NCBI GenBank assembly: GCA_946566685.1
Contig: CAMNXA010000011.1
Coordinates: 26,845 to 90,844 of the forward strand
Reading direction: 5' to 3'
Length of the DNA: 64,000 nucleotides
From: an uncultured Lachnospiraceae bacterium
Lineage (GTDB): Bacteria > Bacillota > Clostridia > Lachnospirales > Lachnospiraceae
This document shows, in pieces, positions 17,345-25,513 of the stretch; position 1 is the stretch's first letter, and the number at the start of each line of letters is the position of its first letter. The notes beneath the pieces are model-generated. The model was not told the origin of the DNA. It did no database searches and was given only the letters and a program-made list of their open reading frames with translations. The position numbers and the translations under genes were made by a program.

Positions 17345-18988
17345 ATGTATGTAATGATTCCGATGACAGGCTATGGCTCCCGGTTTGTGGCGGCCGGCTA
17401 TAAGGAGTTAAAGCCTTTTATACCGATTATGGAGATGCCGATCATAGAGTGGATCGTTAAGAGAATGTATCCGGCCGATACGGATTTCATATTTGTGTGC
17501 CGGGGAGAGCACTTTGCCAACGACCCGGCCATGAAAGAGCGTCTTATGGCGCTAGCCCCACAGGCGCAGATTGTGGCGATCGAGAACTGGGTTAAGAAAG
17601 GCCCTGTCTATGATGTACTGCGGGCTTATCGGGAATTAAAAGAGGCGCACCGGATTGATGTGAAAGTTCCCTGTATCATCAATTACTGTGATTTTTACAT
17701 GACCTGGGACTTTCAGGCTTTTGCGGCTATGGCGAAGGAAAGGGACTGTGATGGAAGTGTGCCCTGCTATACAGGATTTCATCCCAATTTGCTGCCGCAG
17801 AAGAATTATTATGCGTCCTGTCTGACGGACGAAGAGGATAACCTGATCGAGATTCGGGAAAAGTATTCCTTCGAGGAAGATAAGACGAAAGCCAGACATT
17901 CACCGGGCCTGTATTATTTTAAAAGCGGCGATATCATGGAAAAATATTGTCAGATTCTGACAGAACACGAGGAGTGTGCTATCAATGGCGAATATTATGC
18001 CAGCCTGCCCTATAACTTTATGGTGCAGGACGGCCTGAAAGTGTGGGTGCCGGCAAATGTGGATTATTTCTGCCAGTGGGGCACGCCGGAGGATATGCAG
18101 GAATTTGTATATTGGACGGAGTTGATCCGGCAGGCTCGAAGCGGCAGTCCGGCAGCGCATCGGACAGAAGATACGTCATCTGCCGGCAAAGTATTGATAC
18201 CGATGGCAGGCGCCGGGCAGCGGTTTGCGGAAGCGGGATATAAAGAACATAAACCTGCCATTATGACCATAGACCGCTGGGACGGGCAGGAAAAGCCCAT
18301 GGTGGTCTGTGCCACGAAGGATTTGCCGGGTGTCAGGGAGGACGGCAGTAATGTGATCTATGTGGATCGGACATTCCACAGGGAAGATGGTGTGGAGGAT
18401 ATTGTCAAACAGTATTATCCGAAAGCGCAGTTTATCACCATTGACCATTTGACAGAGGGGCAGGCCTGTACCTGTATGCTGGCCAAAGCTTATCTTGATC
18501 CCAGGGAACCGCTTTTGATTGCGGGATGTGATAACGGAATGGATATTGACACGGAGGCATTTCAGCGTCTGACACAGAACTGTGACTGTATTGTGTTTAC
18601 CTATCGGCACAATGAGGCGGTTTTGGCCAATCCCAATGCTTATGGCTGGATGATTACGGACGATCAGGGGAATATTACGGGTACTTCTATCAAAAAGGCA
18701 ATTTCCGATACGCCGATGGAAGACCCGGCGGTGGTTGCCACTTTCTGGTTCCGGGAGGCCAGGATTTTCCTGGAAGCTACGGCCAAAATGATTGAGGAGA
18801 ATGACAGGATCAACGGGGAATTTTATGTGGATCAGACAGTGAAACATGTGCTGGATCTGGGGTATCGGGCGAAGATCTTTGATATCGACCGTTATGTAGG
18901 CTGGGGTACACCGGCGGATTATGAGGGATATCAACACACATATAAATATTTTGAGGATTTCCTTAAGAGAGAAAGTCTGGTAAGATAG
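17345..18988 (+). CDS. tandem-fused sugar nucleotidyltransferase (two NTP_transferase domains)
   Basis: 547 residues from the ATG at 17345 (AGGAGG seven bases upstream; the ATG at 17339 is too close). Domain 1, about residues 1-262, begins MYVMIPMTGYGSRFVAAGYK. Domain 2, about 280-547, begins VLIPMAGAGQRFAEAGYK. Both show the G-x-G-x-R-F nucleotide loop followed by a Lys-Pro motif (ELKPFI, EHKPAI), and both end in a WGTP motif (QWGTPEDM, GWGTPADY). Domain 2 also has GCDNGMDID, a metal-site acidic motif. Two fused NTP transferases in one chain are unusual; one copy may be regulatory or each may activate a different sugar phosphate. It starts 14 nt after the aldolase gene, so they are co-transcribed. 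Confidence 0.8.
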   Translation: MYVMIPMTGYGSRFVAAGYKELKPFIPIMEMPIIEWIVKRMYPADTDFIFVCRGEHFANDPAMKERLMALAPQAQIVAIENWVKKGPVYDVLRAYRELKEAHRIDVKVPCIINYCDFYMTWDFQAFAAMAKERDCDGSVPCYTGFHPNLLPQKNYYASCLTDEEDNLIEIREKYSFEEDKTKARHSPGLYYFKSGDIMEKYCQILTEHEECAINGEYYASLPYNFMVQDGLKVWVPANVDYFCQWGTPEDMQEFVYWTELIRQARSGSPAAHRTEDTSSAGKVLIPMAGAGQRFAEAGYKEHKPAIMTIDRWDGQEKPMVVCATKDLPGVREDGSNVIYVDRTFHREDGVEDIVKQYYPKAQFITIDHLTEGQACTCMLAKAYLDPREPLLIAGCDNGMDIDTEAFQRLTQNCDCIVFTYRHNEAVLANPNAYGWMITDDQGNITGTSIKKAISDTPMEDPAVVATFWFREARIFLEATAKMIEENDRINGEFYVDQTVKHVLDLGYRAKIFDIDRYVGWGTPADYEGYQHTYKYFEDFLKRESLVR

Positions 18989-19011
18989 AAGATAGACACG
19001 AGAGAAAGGCA

Positions 19012-21132
19012 TTGGTCTGTCAGATGTTACAAAAATTACCTGCACTTGACATGGAGAAGAATTATCAAAAATATTTAAAGACTGCCATTATTGTGGGAGT
19101 CTTATTCAAGTTATGCCTGATGGGATTGTTTTCTTCCGATTATCAGGATCTGATGTTTATTCCCTTTGTGAAGTGTTTTTTAAGCGGGGAGAATCCTTAT
19201 CAGTTCTATTATGACCATCAGCTGCTCTCGTCTTTTCCCTATCCACCGGTGATGTTATTGATAGAGTGTATTGGCGGCGTTTTTGTTACGCTCTTTGCGG
19301 GAATGCCTATCTTTGTCCAGAATCTGGTCTTTAAACTGCCGATTCTTTTGCTGGATCTGCTCGGGCTGTATTTCCTGATGCAGATTTTCAAGGAGAAGAG
19401 AAAATATATTTTGGTACTGTATTTTCTGTCTCCGATTATTTTATATGCCTCTTATATGCATGGACAGCTGGATATCATTCCCACTGTTTTTCTGGTGGGA
19501 GCGGTTTATTTTCTGGCGGAGACGAATACCCTGACAGAGAAGCATTTGTCCAATGAGTGGAAGTTTATGGCTTTTCTTGCGCTTGCACTTTCGTCCAAGT
19601 TCCATATCGCGGCAGTGCTTCCTCTGTTTTTTCTTTATATTTATAAAAGAAAAGGACGCCGGAAAGCCATTGTCATGATGGGACTGCCGGTCCTGGCCAC
19701 GGTGGCTGTTGTGCTGCCGTTCTGGGGCAGCGGATTTGTCAATATGGTATTGTTTAATAAAGAGCAGCAGACCATCTACAGTGTCTATCTGGATTATGGC
19801 AATGCACATTTGCTGCTTTCCGTGCTGGTGCTGCTCTTCATCTATTTCCAGGCTTTTCAGATCAATCAGATGAACCGGGATCTGCTGATCAGTATGACGG
19901 GACTGCTCTTCTCGGTCTTTCTTGCGTTTGTGCCCGCGATGCAGGCATGGTTTATCTGGATTGTACCGTTTGTTATGTTATATCTGGCGGGGCTTTCCGA
20001 GAACCGGGGCAAGATGGTTCTGGTTTATGGCGTGTTTAACCTGCTGTATCTGCTGTATTATGTGTGTTTTCATAAGACGCAGTTTGTGGATCTATATTTC
20101 CTCGGCAGGGATTTAAGTTTCTTGAAGCTGTCGGATTCTGCGTTGAAGGATATCGTATTTACGCTGATGGTAGGGGTTTTCCTGATTTTGGTAGTCTGCA
20201 TGTATTTGTATGGTGTCAACAGCAATTCCTATTATCGCCGTAGAAACCGTCCTTTTACGATTGGAATCGCGGGCGACAGCGGTGCGGGTAAGAGCAGGCT
20301 GCTCACGATGTTAAAAGAACTTCTGTCGGAGGATCATATCCTGTGCGTGGAAGGGGATGGTGACCATAAGTGGGAGCGCGGCAATGATAATTGGAAAGAG
20401 ATGACGCATCTGAATCCCCAGGCGAATTACCTCTATCGTCAGGCGGAGGATTTGCAGGTGCTGCGCGGTAACAATGCGGTCAGACGGGCTGATTATGATC
20501 ATGAAACCGGGACTTTTACCAACAAGAAGCGGGTAGCACCCAAGCCCTATATCGTCATGTGCGGGCTGCATTCCCTTTATTTACCGCAGATGCGGCAGGC
20601 TTTGGATATGAAGATTTATCTGGATACGGACGAGGATCTCAGATGCTATTGGAAGCTGGAAAGGGATCAGGGCAGCAGAGGGCATGACAGGACTGCTGTC
20701 ATGGAGCAGATCAAGGCCCGCCGGGAGGATGCCAGACGTTATATTCATCCGCAGAAGCAGTACGCTGATCTGGTAATTCGCTATTTTGATCCCCTGCTGT
20801 CAGTGGAGAAAAATCCTCCGGAAGGTTATGAAGCATCTTTGAGCGTGGAATTCCTGATAGATATAGAAGTCAATGCGGAACCGATGCTGGCAATCTTACG
20901 GGAGCAGGGGATATCCGGCGCTTTAACGTACGATGACCTGCTGCATCAGAAAATTGTGTTCCGGAGTGAGGAACTTAAAGTAGATAAAGAGTTCTGGGCA
21001 TCTGCGGCGTGCAGTGCCATACCGCAGATTGAAGATCTGACAGGCGGTCATATGGTCTGGGAAGACGGGGTAAACGGCGCCGTGCAGTTAATGCTTCTGC
21101 TGGTGATCGGCGAGATTATGAAAAAGGATTAG
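19012..21132 (+). CDS. multi-pass membrane protein fused to a uridine-kinase/PRK-like P-loop kinase
   Basis: Up to 706 residues. Residues 1 to about 405 form ten or so transmembrane helices with short charged loops, like GT-C polyprenyl-sugar transferases (SSDYQDLMFIPFVKCFL, ENPYQFYYDHQ near the N-terminus). Residues from about 415 are a cytosolic kinase domain: TIGIAGDSGAGKSRLL (Walker A near 420), VEGDGDHKWERGNDNWKEMTHLNP, ADYDHETGTFTNKKRV and MKIYLDTDEDLRCYWKLERDQGSRGH, which resemble uridine kinase/phosphoribulokinase lid and base motifs. The start is uncertain: the TTG at 19012 is close behind GAGAGAAAGG, while the ATG at 19024 is 14 nt from it. Its stop codon TAG lies at the edge of the 199-bp palindromic element. 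Substrate unknown. Confidence 0.78.
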   Translation: MVCQMLQKLPALDMEKNYQKYLKTAIIVGVLFKLCLMGLFSSDYQDLMFIPFVKCFLSGENPYQFYYDHQLLSSFPYPPVMLLIECIGGVFVTLFAGMPIFVQNLVFKLPILLLDLLGLYFLMQIFKEKRKYILVLYFLSPIILYASYMHGQLDIIPTVFLVGAVYFLAETNTLTEKHLSNEWKFMAFLALALSSKFHIAAVLPLFFLYIYKRKGRRKAIVMMGLPVLATVAVVLPFWGSGFVNMVLFNKEQQTIYSVYLDYGNAHLLLSVLVLLFIYFQAFQINQMNRDLLISMTGLLFSVFLAFVPAMQAWFIWIVPFVMLYLAGLSENRGKMVLVYGVFNLLYLLYYVCFHKTQFVDLYFLGRDLSFLKLSDSALKDIVFTLMVGVFLILVVCMYLYGVNSNSYYRRRNRPFTIGIAGDSGAGKSRLLTMLKELLSEDHILCVEGDGDHKWERGNDNWKEMTHLNPQANYLYRQAEDLQVLRGNNAVRRADYDHETGTFTNKKRVAPKPYIVMCGLHSLYLPQMRQALDMKIYLDTDEDLRCYWKLERDQGSRGHDRTAVMEQIKARREDARRYIHPQKQYADLVIRYFDPLLSVEKNPPEGYEASLSVEFLIDIEVNAEPMLAILREQGISGALTYDDLLHQKIVFRSEELKVDKEFWASAACSAIPQIEDLTGGHMVWEDGVNGAVQLMLLLVIGEIMKKD

Positions 21133-21329
21133 GTAATTGTGGAACTTCTTCATGACTGTTGGAATTGTACAAATAGTATAACCAACACAGACACGCTTTC
21201 GCTCCGTTCAAACGCAGCAGTACTAGGCTCGAAAAGACCTCGCCAAGTACTGGCGTTTTGCAAGGGTCTGCTTATGGTTATACTATTTGCACAATTATTA
21301 CTGCATTGAAGAGCGTTTCTCAATTACCT
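21131..21329. mobile_element. 199-bp palindromic MITE-like element with flanking direct repeats
   Basis: The two ends are inverted repeats (AGGTAATTG at 21131 and CAATTACCT ending at 21329), and pairing continues inward for about 60 positions, including CAAATAGTATAACCA against its complement at 21275-21289. An inner pair AACGC..CAGTACT..GGC continues the palindrome. Direct repeats GAAAAAGGATT (21120-21130) and GAAAAAAGGATT (21330-21341) flank it, as expected for a target duplication. It has no coding capacity, so movement would need a transposase elsewhere. Confidence 0.75.
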
Positions 21330-21353
21330 GAAAAAAGGATTGAAGAAGGGAGA

Positions 21354-21370
21354 TACAACAAATTGTTGTA
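21354..21370 (+). promoter_or_regulatory. inverted repeat between ribosome site and start codon of the HAD gene
   Basis: TACAACAA-A-TTGTTGTA (17 nt) lies between the only good ribosome site (AAGAAGGGAG, 21343-21352) and the ATG at 21380. Folding the hairpin would shorten the effective distance from about 27 to about 10 nt. Confidence 0.45.
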
Positions 21371-21379
21371 TGGTATAAA

Positions 21380-22102
21380 ATGATAAAGGCAGTGATCTTT
21401 GATCTGGATGATACATTATATGACTATAAAGCCCTGGACCGGGAGGCTGGAGACAGGGTGAAAATGCTTGCCTGCGAGCGCCTGAAGGTCAGTGAGGAAA
21501 GATACGAAGAGGCTTTTAAGCGTGGACGCAAGGCGACCAAAGACAGCCTGGGCAATACCGGAGCATCGCACAACAGAATGTTGTATTTTCAAAAAGCACT
21601 GGAATATTTGGACTGTAAGCCCCTGTCTTTGTCTTTGCAGATGTATGAGACCTACTGGGGCACTTTTCTTACGCAGATGCGGCTGCGCCCGGGGGTTCGG
21701 GAGTTGTTGGACGGACTGCATGATAAAGGGATCAAGGTGGGAATCTGTACGGATCTGACAGCGCATATCCAGCACCGTAAACTGGAGGCTTTGGGACTTG
21801 TCGATGATGTGGATTGTCTGGTGACCAGTGAGGAGGCCGGGCTGGAGAAGCCTGCACCGGAAATTTTTGCTCTGTGTCTGGAGAAACTGGGGATGCAGCC
21901 GGCGGAAGTCTGCTTTATCGGTGATGATTACAAAAAGGATGTGATGGGGGCCGTGGCCGCAGGAATGCATGCAGTTTGGTTCTGCCCGGAAGAAAAGCCT
22001 GGAAGTATGGATAGCGGCATGGATTATCATATTGTGAAGGATTACGGACAGCTGGAAGAGATGTTAAATAAGGAGTATCAAAAAAGATGGGAAAAAATAT
22101 GA
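21380..22102 (+). CDS. HAD-superfamily phosphatase
   Basis: 240 residues. HAD motif I is at the N-terminus (VIFDLDDTLYDY, nucleophile Asp9 and acid Asp11). Motif II is in GICTDLTA near residue 120, the motif III Lys is in GLEKPAPEIF near 160, and motif IV is FIGDDYKKDVMGA near 180. The helical cap between motifs I and II marks subfamily I, like phosphoglycolate phosphatases and pyrimidine nucleotidases. It shares a 4-nt ATGA overlap with the following glycosyltransferase gene. Within the cluster it could dephosphorylate a sugar phosphate, but it may be a generic phosphatase. Confidence 0.88.
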   Translation: MIKAVIFDLDDTLYDYKALDREAGDRVKMLACERLKVSEERYEEAFKRGRKATKDSLGNTGASHNRMLYFQKALEYLDCKPLSLSLQMYETYWGTFLTQMRLRPGVRELLDGLHDKGIKVGICTDLTAHIQHRKLEALGLVDDVDCLVTSEEAGLEKPAPEIFALCLEKLGMQPAEVCFIGDDYKKDVMGAVAAGMHAVWFCPEEKPGSMDSGMDYHIVKDYGQLEEMLNKEYQKRWEKI

Positions 22103-22797
22103 AACTTTCAATCGTAGTACCGTGTTATAATGAGGAAGAGAACATACCGCTTATTTTAGAGCGGTTTCAGGAAGTGATAGAACGGGAAGACATGGAGGTC
22201 ATCTTGGTAAACAACGGTTCTACGGACAACAGTGCGCAGGTATTGGAGGAGTTACTGCCCAAGTATCCTTTTGCCAGGACGACACTGGTGGAGGTGAACC
22301 AGGGATACGGATACGGTATCCTGCAGGGACTTCACATGTGCCAGGGCGAGTATATCGGCTGGACCCATGCGGACATGCAGACGGATCCGGCGGATATCAT
22401 CAAAGCGCTGGATATTATTGAGCGGGAGAGAGGGCTTGTATTTGTAAAAGGTAATCGAAAGGGACGGCCATTATTTGACGTATTCTTTACGGTTGGCATG
22501 AGTTTTTTTGAGACCTGCTATCTACATAAGAAGTTGTATGATATCAATGCGCAGCCCAATATTTTTCCCAAAGTCTTCTTTGATGGCTGGGTGGAGCCGC
22601 CTCATGATTTTTCACTGGATCTGTATGCCTTGTATATGGCCCGCAAGAAAGGACTTAAAGTAGTCCGTTTCCCGGTACTTTTCCCGGAAAGGATCCATGG
22701 GGAATCCAAGTGGAATACCGGGCTTAAAGCAAAGTGGAAATTCATTAAGAGGACCATTGACTTCAGTGTGAAATTGAAGAAGAGCGGGAAACTGTAA
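22099..22797 (+). CDS. family 2 glycosyltransferase (polyprenyl-phosphate sugar synthase-like)
   Basis: 232 residues beginning at the ATG of the ATGA overlap (22099) behind GATGGGA. GT-A motifs are LSIVVPCYNEEENIPLILERF at the start, VILVNNGSTDNS near residue 35, NQGYGYGILQGLHMCQG near 75 and the metal-binding WTHADMQTDPADI near 95. No C-terminal membrane helices are present, so it resembles soluble Dpm1-type enzymes that load a sugar onto polyprenyl phosphate. The product could feed the membrane GT-C-like proteins encoded on both sides in this cluster. Confidence 0.9.
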   Translation: MKLSIVVPCYNEEENIPLILERFQEVIEREDMEVILVNNGSTDNSAQVLEELLPKYPFARTTLVEVNQGYGYGILQGLHMCQGEYIGWTHADMQTDPADIIKALDIIERERGLVFVKGNRKGRPLFDVFFTVGMSFFETCYLHKKLYDINAQPNIFPKVFFDGWVEPPHDFSLDLYALYMARKKGLKVVRFPVLFPERIHGESKWNTGLKAKWKFIKRTIDFSVKLKKSGKL

Positions 22798-22904
22798 ATG
22801 GGAATATAGTATATAGAGAAAACTGAAGGTAAGTGCGCGCGAGCGAATCAGGTAAAAATATTATATGTCAGAGGTCTGGTAATGAATACCTTGAAGGAGG
22901 AAAT

Positions 22905-23501
22905 ATGGAATACATAGCACACAGAATAAATACCGTAGAGGAACTTCGGAACCTGCCGACAGAATACGGCGTGGAACTGGATTTGAGAGATGATTTAAAC
23001 GGCAGAATTTATATTTCCCACAATCCGTTTGAAGCGGGGGAGGACTTTGAGGATTACTGTAAAGAATATCATCATGGCACCATGATCCTGAACATTAAGA
23101 GCGAGCGGATCGAGCATAAAGTGCTGGAGTATATGGAGCAGTATCATATTGAGAAATATTTCTTTCTGGATTCCTCGTTTCCGATGATCAAATTGCTGAC
23201 AGACATGGGGGTTCATCAGGTTGCGCTGCGGTTCAGTGAATTAGAGGGGCTTGATACCATCCGCAATATGGCGGGCAGGGCCGATTGGGTGTGGGTGGAC
23301 TGCTTTACGAAAGTGCCGATTGACCGGGAAAGCTTTCAAGAATTAAAAAAGCTTGGCTATCAGTTATGTTTTGTGTCCCCCGAACTGGAGGCGCAGGAGG
23401 AAAAACTGTCCCAATATAAGCAATACATCAAAGAGCAGGGTATTGTGTTCGATGCAATCTGTACCAAGAGCTATCATATTAAGGATTGGATGGAATCATG
23501 A
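22905..23501 (+). CDS. glycerophosphodiester phosphodiesterase/PI-PLC-like TIM-barrel protein
   Basis: 198 residues from the ATG at 22905 with a textbook AGGAGG site; the frame opens earlier at 22833 without one. The N-terminus MEYIAHRINTVEELRNLP, then GVELDLRDDLNGRIYISHNPFEAGEDFEDY, mirrors the GDPD layout (HR at strand 1, E-x-D at strand 2, His-Asn/Asp-Pro loop), and later strands read MILNIKSE, YFFLDSSFP and WVWVDCF. It has no signal peptide. The stop overlaps the next start by 4 nt. A role in cleaving a phosphodiester-linked lipid or sugar is inferred; the protein is shorter than typical GDPD enzymes. Confidence 0.65.
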   Translation: MEYIAHRINTVEELRNLPTEYGVELDLRDDLNGRIYISHNPFEAGEDFEDYCKEYHHGTMILNIKSERIEHKVLEYMEQYHIEKYFFLDSSFPMIKLLTDMGVHQVALRFSELEGLDTIRNMAGRADWVWVDCFTKVPIDRESFQELKKLGYQLCFVSPELEAQEEKLSQYKQYIKEQGIVFDAICTKSYHIKDWMES

Positions 23502-25138
23502 ACAGGAAGACAAAAGAAAAGGCCGGAATGGCGGCAGTCATTGTAAGTACGCTGATTGCGGGGATGTTTCTATTTTACAGACACTGGCAGTTTGAACTGC
23601 CGCTGTATCCCAATGTGGATGAAATGCTGTCATTGGAGAATATTTTTGATCTGTTGGAGCAGCATCTTTATACAGGGGATATCTATGTGCTGGATTTTTT
23701 CCGTTATCCCCATCTGACCTTTTACTATGCGGCGGTGGGAGTCAGGATTTTAGGGAAATTCCTGACCGGGGTGGACACCGTAGTGCTTCTTCGCTATGTG
23801 GTCTGCGGCACAGCGCTTCTTTCCAATCTATGTATATATTTTACCATCAAAATTATGACGGGAAGCCGAAAATGGGGTTATCTGGGATTTCTGCTGTCGG
23901 TCTTTTCCCTGTACGGTTATGCATATCTCTATTATACGGGGCCGGATACACTTATGTATGCGGTGGCTAATGTGTTGCTTTTGCTCGGGTGTATTATTTA
24001 CCAGGATCAGGATGAGGAACGGGTGGTGTATTTATGGTACCCGCTGATGGCAGTCTGTATCGGCCTGGCAATGGCGGCCAAATATCATGGCATTGTGTTT
24101 GGTATCTTCTGGCTGGCATTACATATCCGGAAGAAGTATTGGAAGAGCCATCGAAATAATTACCTGTTCTTTATTGACTGCATTGTGCTGGCGCTGGTAT
24201 TCTGCCTGTGCAATTACTCTCTGTTCTTTCATTTTAAGACCTTTATCGGGGACAATCTGTATAATCTGAATCACTACGCCTGGGGGCATCCGGGGATTGA
24301 ACATAATCTGCCGTTTCTGGGATATCTGGAGGCATTCGGGTTTACGAACTATGGCGCGGTGGGTGGAATATTACTCTTTATCGGGGCTGCGCATCTGATT
24401 CGGAAAAAGGACTGGGGACAGTTGGTGGTATTTTTGCTGATGCCCGTCTGCATCCTTGTTTTGCTATCCAAGTATCAGATTGTGCTGGGTAGGAATATGT
24501 CCTTGGTACTTCCCTTTGCTTTTCTCTTTATGACCTATGGATTGATGGAAGTGGAGCAGATCCTGGATGTGCATCTTTTTCATAAAGAAGATGGAGAGAA
24601 CGGCAGGGATAACAAAAAGTTAAGGAAAATGTTTACGGCAACAGGCGTTGTAACAGGTATCACAGCGCTGATGATCATATGTAATATTGTAGTTGTATGT
24701 AACAATTACCGATATGGCCTGACTTATACGCAGGCGTCCGCAGATATTGCAGAGTTGATCCCGGAAGGGGCAAAAGTCTACTGCACTTCCTATGCACCGG
24801 TGATGGACGCAGATAAGTATGACATTGTTGCTGTCGGGGAAGACATTTCCCTGCTGCCGGATCGGCTTGTATCGGGAGAATATTATATCGATGTACAATA
24901 TGCTACCGGTTATTTCTCTCAGCGCAAAGACTATCTGATCTGTCAGGGAAAAGATATGTATCCGGATAAAAAGGCGGCATACGAAGAGAAGATTGGCGGC
25001 TATGTGGCGGTTAAGAATTATCCGGGCATTTCTTACGGCGGAGAGTGGAAGTATCGCATTGGCTATCTGGATATTTTCCGGTATGCGCCGGAGGAATATT
25101 ATGTAGGGCCAAGTATTGTGATTTATACAGGAAAGTAG
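23498..25138 (+). CDS. multi-pass membrane glycosyltransferase-like protein (GT39/ArnT-type GT-C)
   Basis: 546 residues starting at the ATG of an ATGA overlap (23498). It has about 11-12 transmembrane helices and a first extracytoplasmic loop with an acidic motif (PLYPNVDEMLSLENIF), as in GT-C enzymes where Asp/Glu residues in that loop act in catalysis. A hydrophilic C-terminal segment (ADIAELIPEGAKVYCTSYAPVMDADKYD onward) follows the last helix. It probably moves a sugar from a lipid carrier onto an extracellular acceptor and is the last gene of the cluster. The sugar and acceptor are unknown. Confidence 0.72.
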   Translation: MNRKTKEKAGMAAVIVSTLIAGMFLFYRHWQFELPLYPNVDEMLSLENIFDLLEQHLYTGDIYVLDFFRYPHLTFYYAAVGVRILGKFLTGVDTVVLLRYVVCGTALLSNLCIYFTIKIMTGSRKWGYLGFLLSVFSLYGYAYLYYTGPDTLMYAVANVLLLLGCIIYQDQDEERVVYLWYPLMAVCIGLAMAAKYHGIVFGIFWLALHIRKKYWKSHRNNYLFFIDCIVLALVFCLCNYSLFFHFKTFIGDNLYNLNHYAWGHPGIEHNLPFLGYLEAFGFTNYGAVGGILLFIGAAHLIRKKDWGQLVVFLLMPVCILVLLSKYQIVLGRNMSLVLPFAFLFMTYGLMEVEQILDVHLFHKEDGENGRDNKKLRKMFTATGVVTGITALMIICNIVVVCNNYRYGLTYTQASADIAELIPEGAKVYCTSYAPVMDADKYDIVAVGEDISLLPDRLVSGEYYIDVQYATGYFSQRKDYLICQGKDMYPDKKAAYEEKIGGYVAVKNYPGISYGGEWKYRIGYLDIFRYAPEEYYVGPSIVIYTGK

Positions 25139-25275
25139 ATTCCGAATAGTAAGGATATTATACAGAGCGGTGTTTCTCCATTTTAGAGATGGTATAAAAA
25201 TTTCACTTACGAAAAATTTTGTACAATGATAGAATGATAAGGGAAAAGATTGTTTGGAATGGGTGGAAGATCGCT

Positions 25276-25497
25276 ATGCGTTGGATACCTTTACAGGATA
25301 TAAAAAACAGGCAGTGGAAACTGTGTGTTTTACATGATGACTGTATGTCGTATGAAGTTACAAACATAGAATCAGAACATGTGGAGAGGATTTTGTCCTA
25401 TGCGGCGTATATGAATCATGGAAGCACGGAGGGTATTGACTCCGCTGCACTTGTGCGATTGTCAGAATTAAAAAATAGATACCAACAGCAGACATGA
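25276..25497 (+). CDS. small hypothetical protein
   Basis: 73 residues from the ATG at 25276 (GGAAG six bases upstream); earlier in-frame starts at 25219 (TTG) and 25234 (ATG) lack ribosome sites. The sequence is mixed charged and aromatic (MRWIPLQDIKNRQWKLCVLHDDCMSYE), with no signal peptide or membrane helix, and I do not recognise a family. It ends inside a hairpin shared with the convergent gene at 25507. It stands alone between the glycan cluster and a membrane-protein gene. Confidence 0.5.
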   Translation: MRWIPLQDIKNRQWKLCVLHDDCMSYEVTNIESEHVERILSYAAYMNHGSTEGIDSAALVRLSELKNRYQQQT

Positions 25498-25513
25498 CAT
25501 AAAGCGTCATGTC
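25491..25513. terminator. stem-loop between two convergent genes
   Basis: GACATGAC (25491-25498) and GTCATGTC (25506-25513) pair perfectly around a 7-nt loop. The stem contains the stop codons of both convergent genes. T-runs are poor on both strands, so it may be a transcript-end stabiliser rather than a strong intrinsic terminator. Confidence 0.5.

Noticed and set aside
18176..19045. A 289-residue minus-strand frame opposite the nucleotidyltransferase
   Set aside because: Antisense shadow; the plus-strand protein has duplicated domain motifs that explain the open frame.
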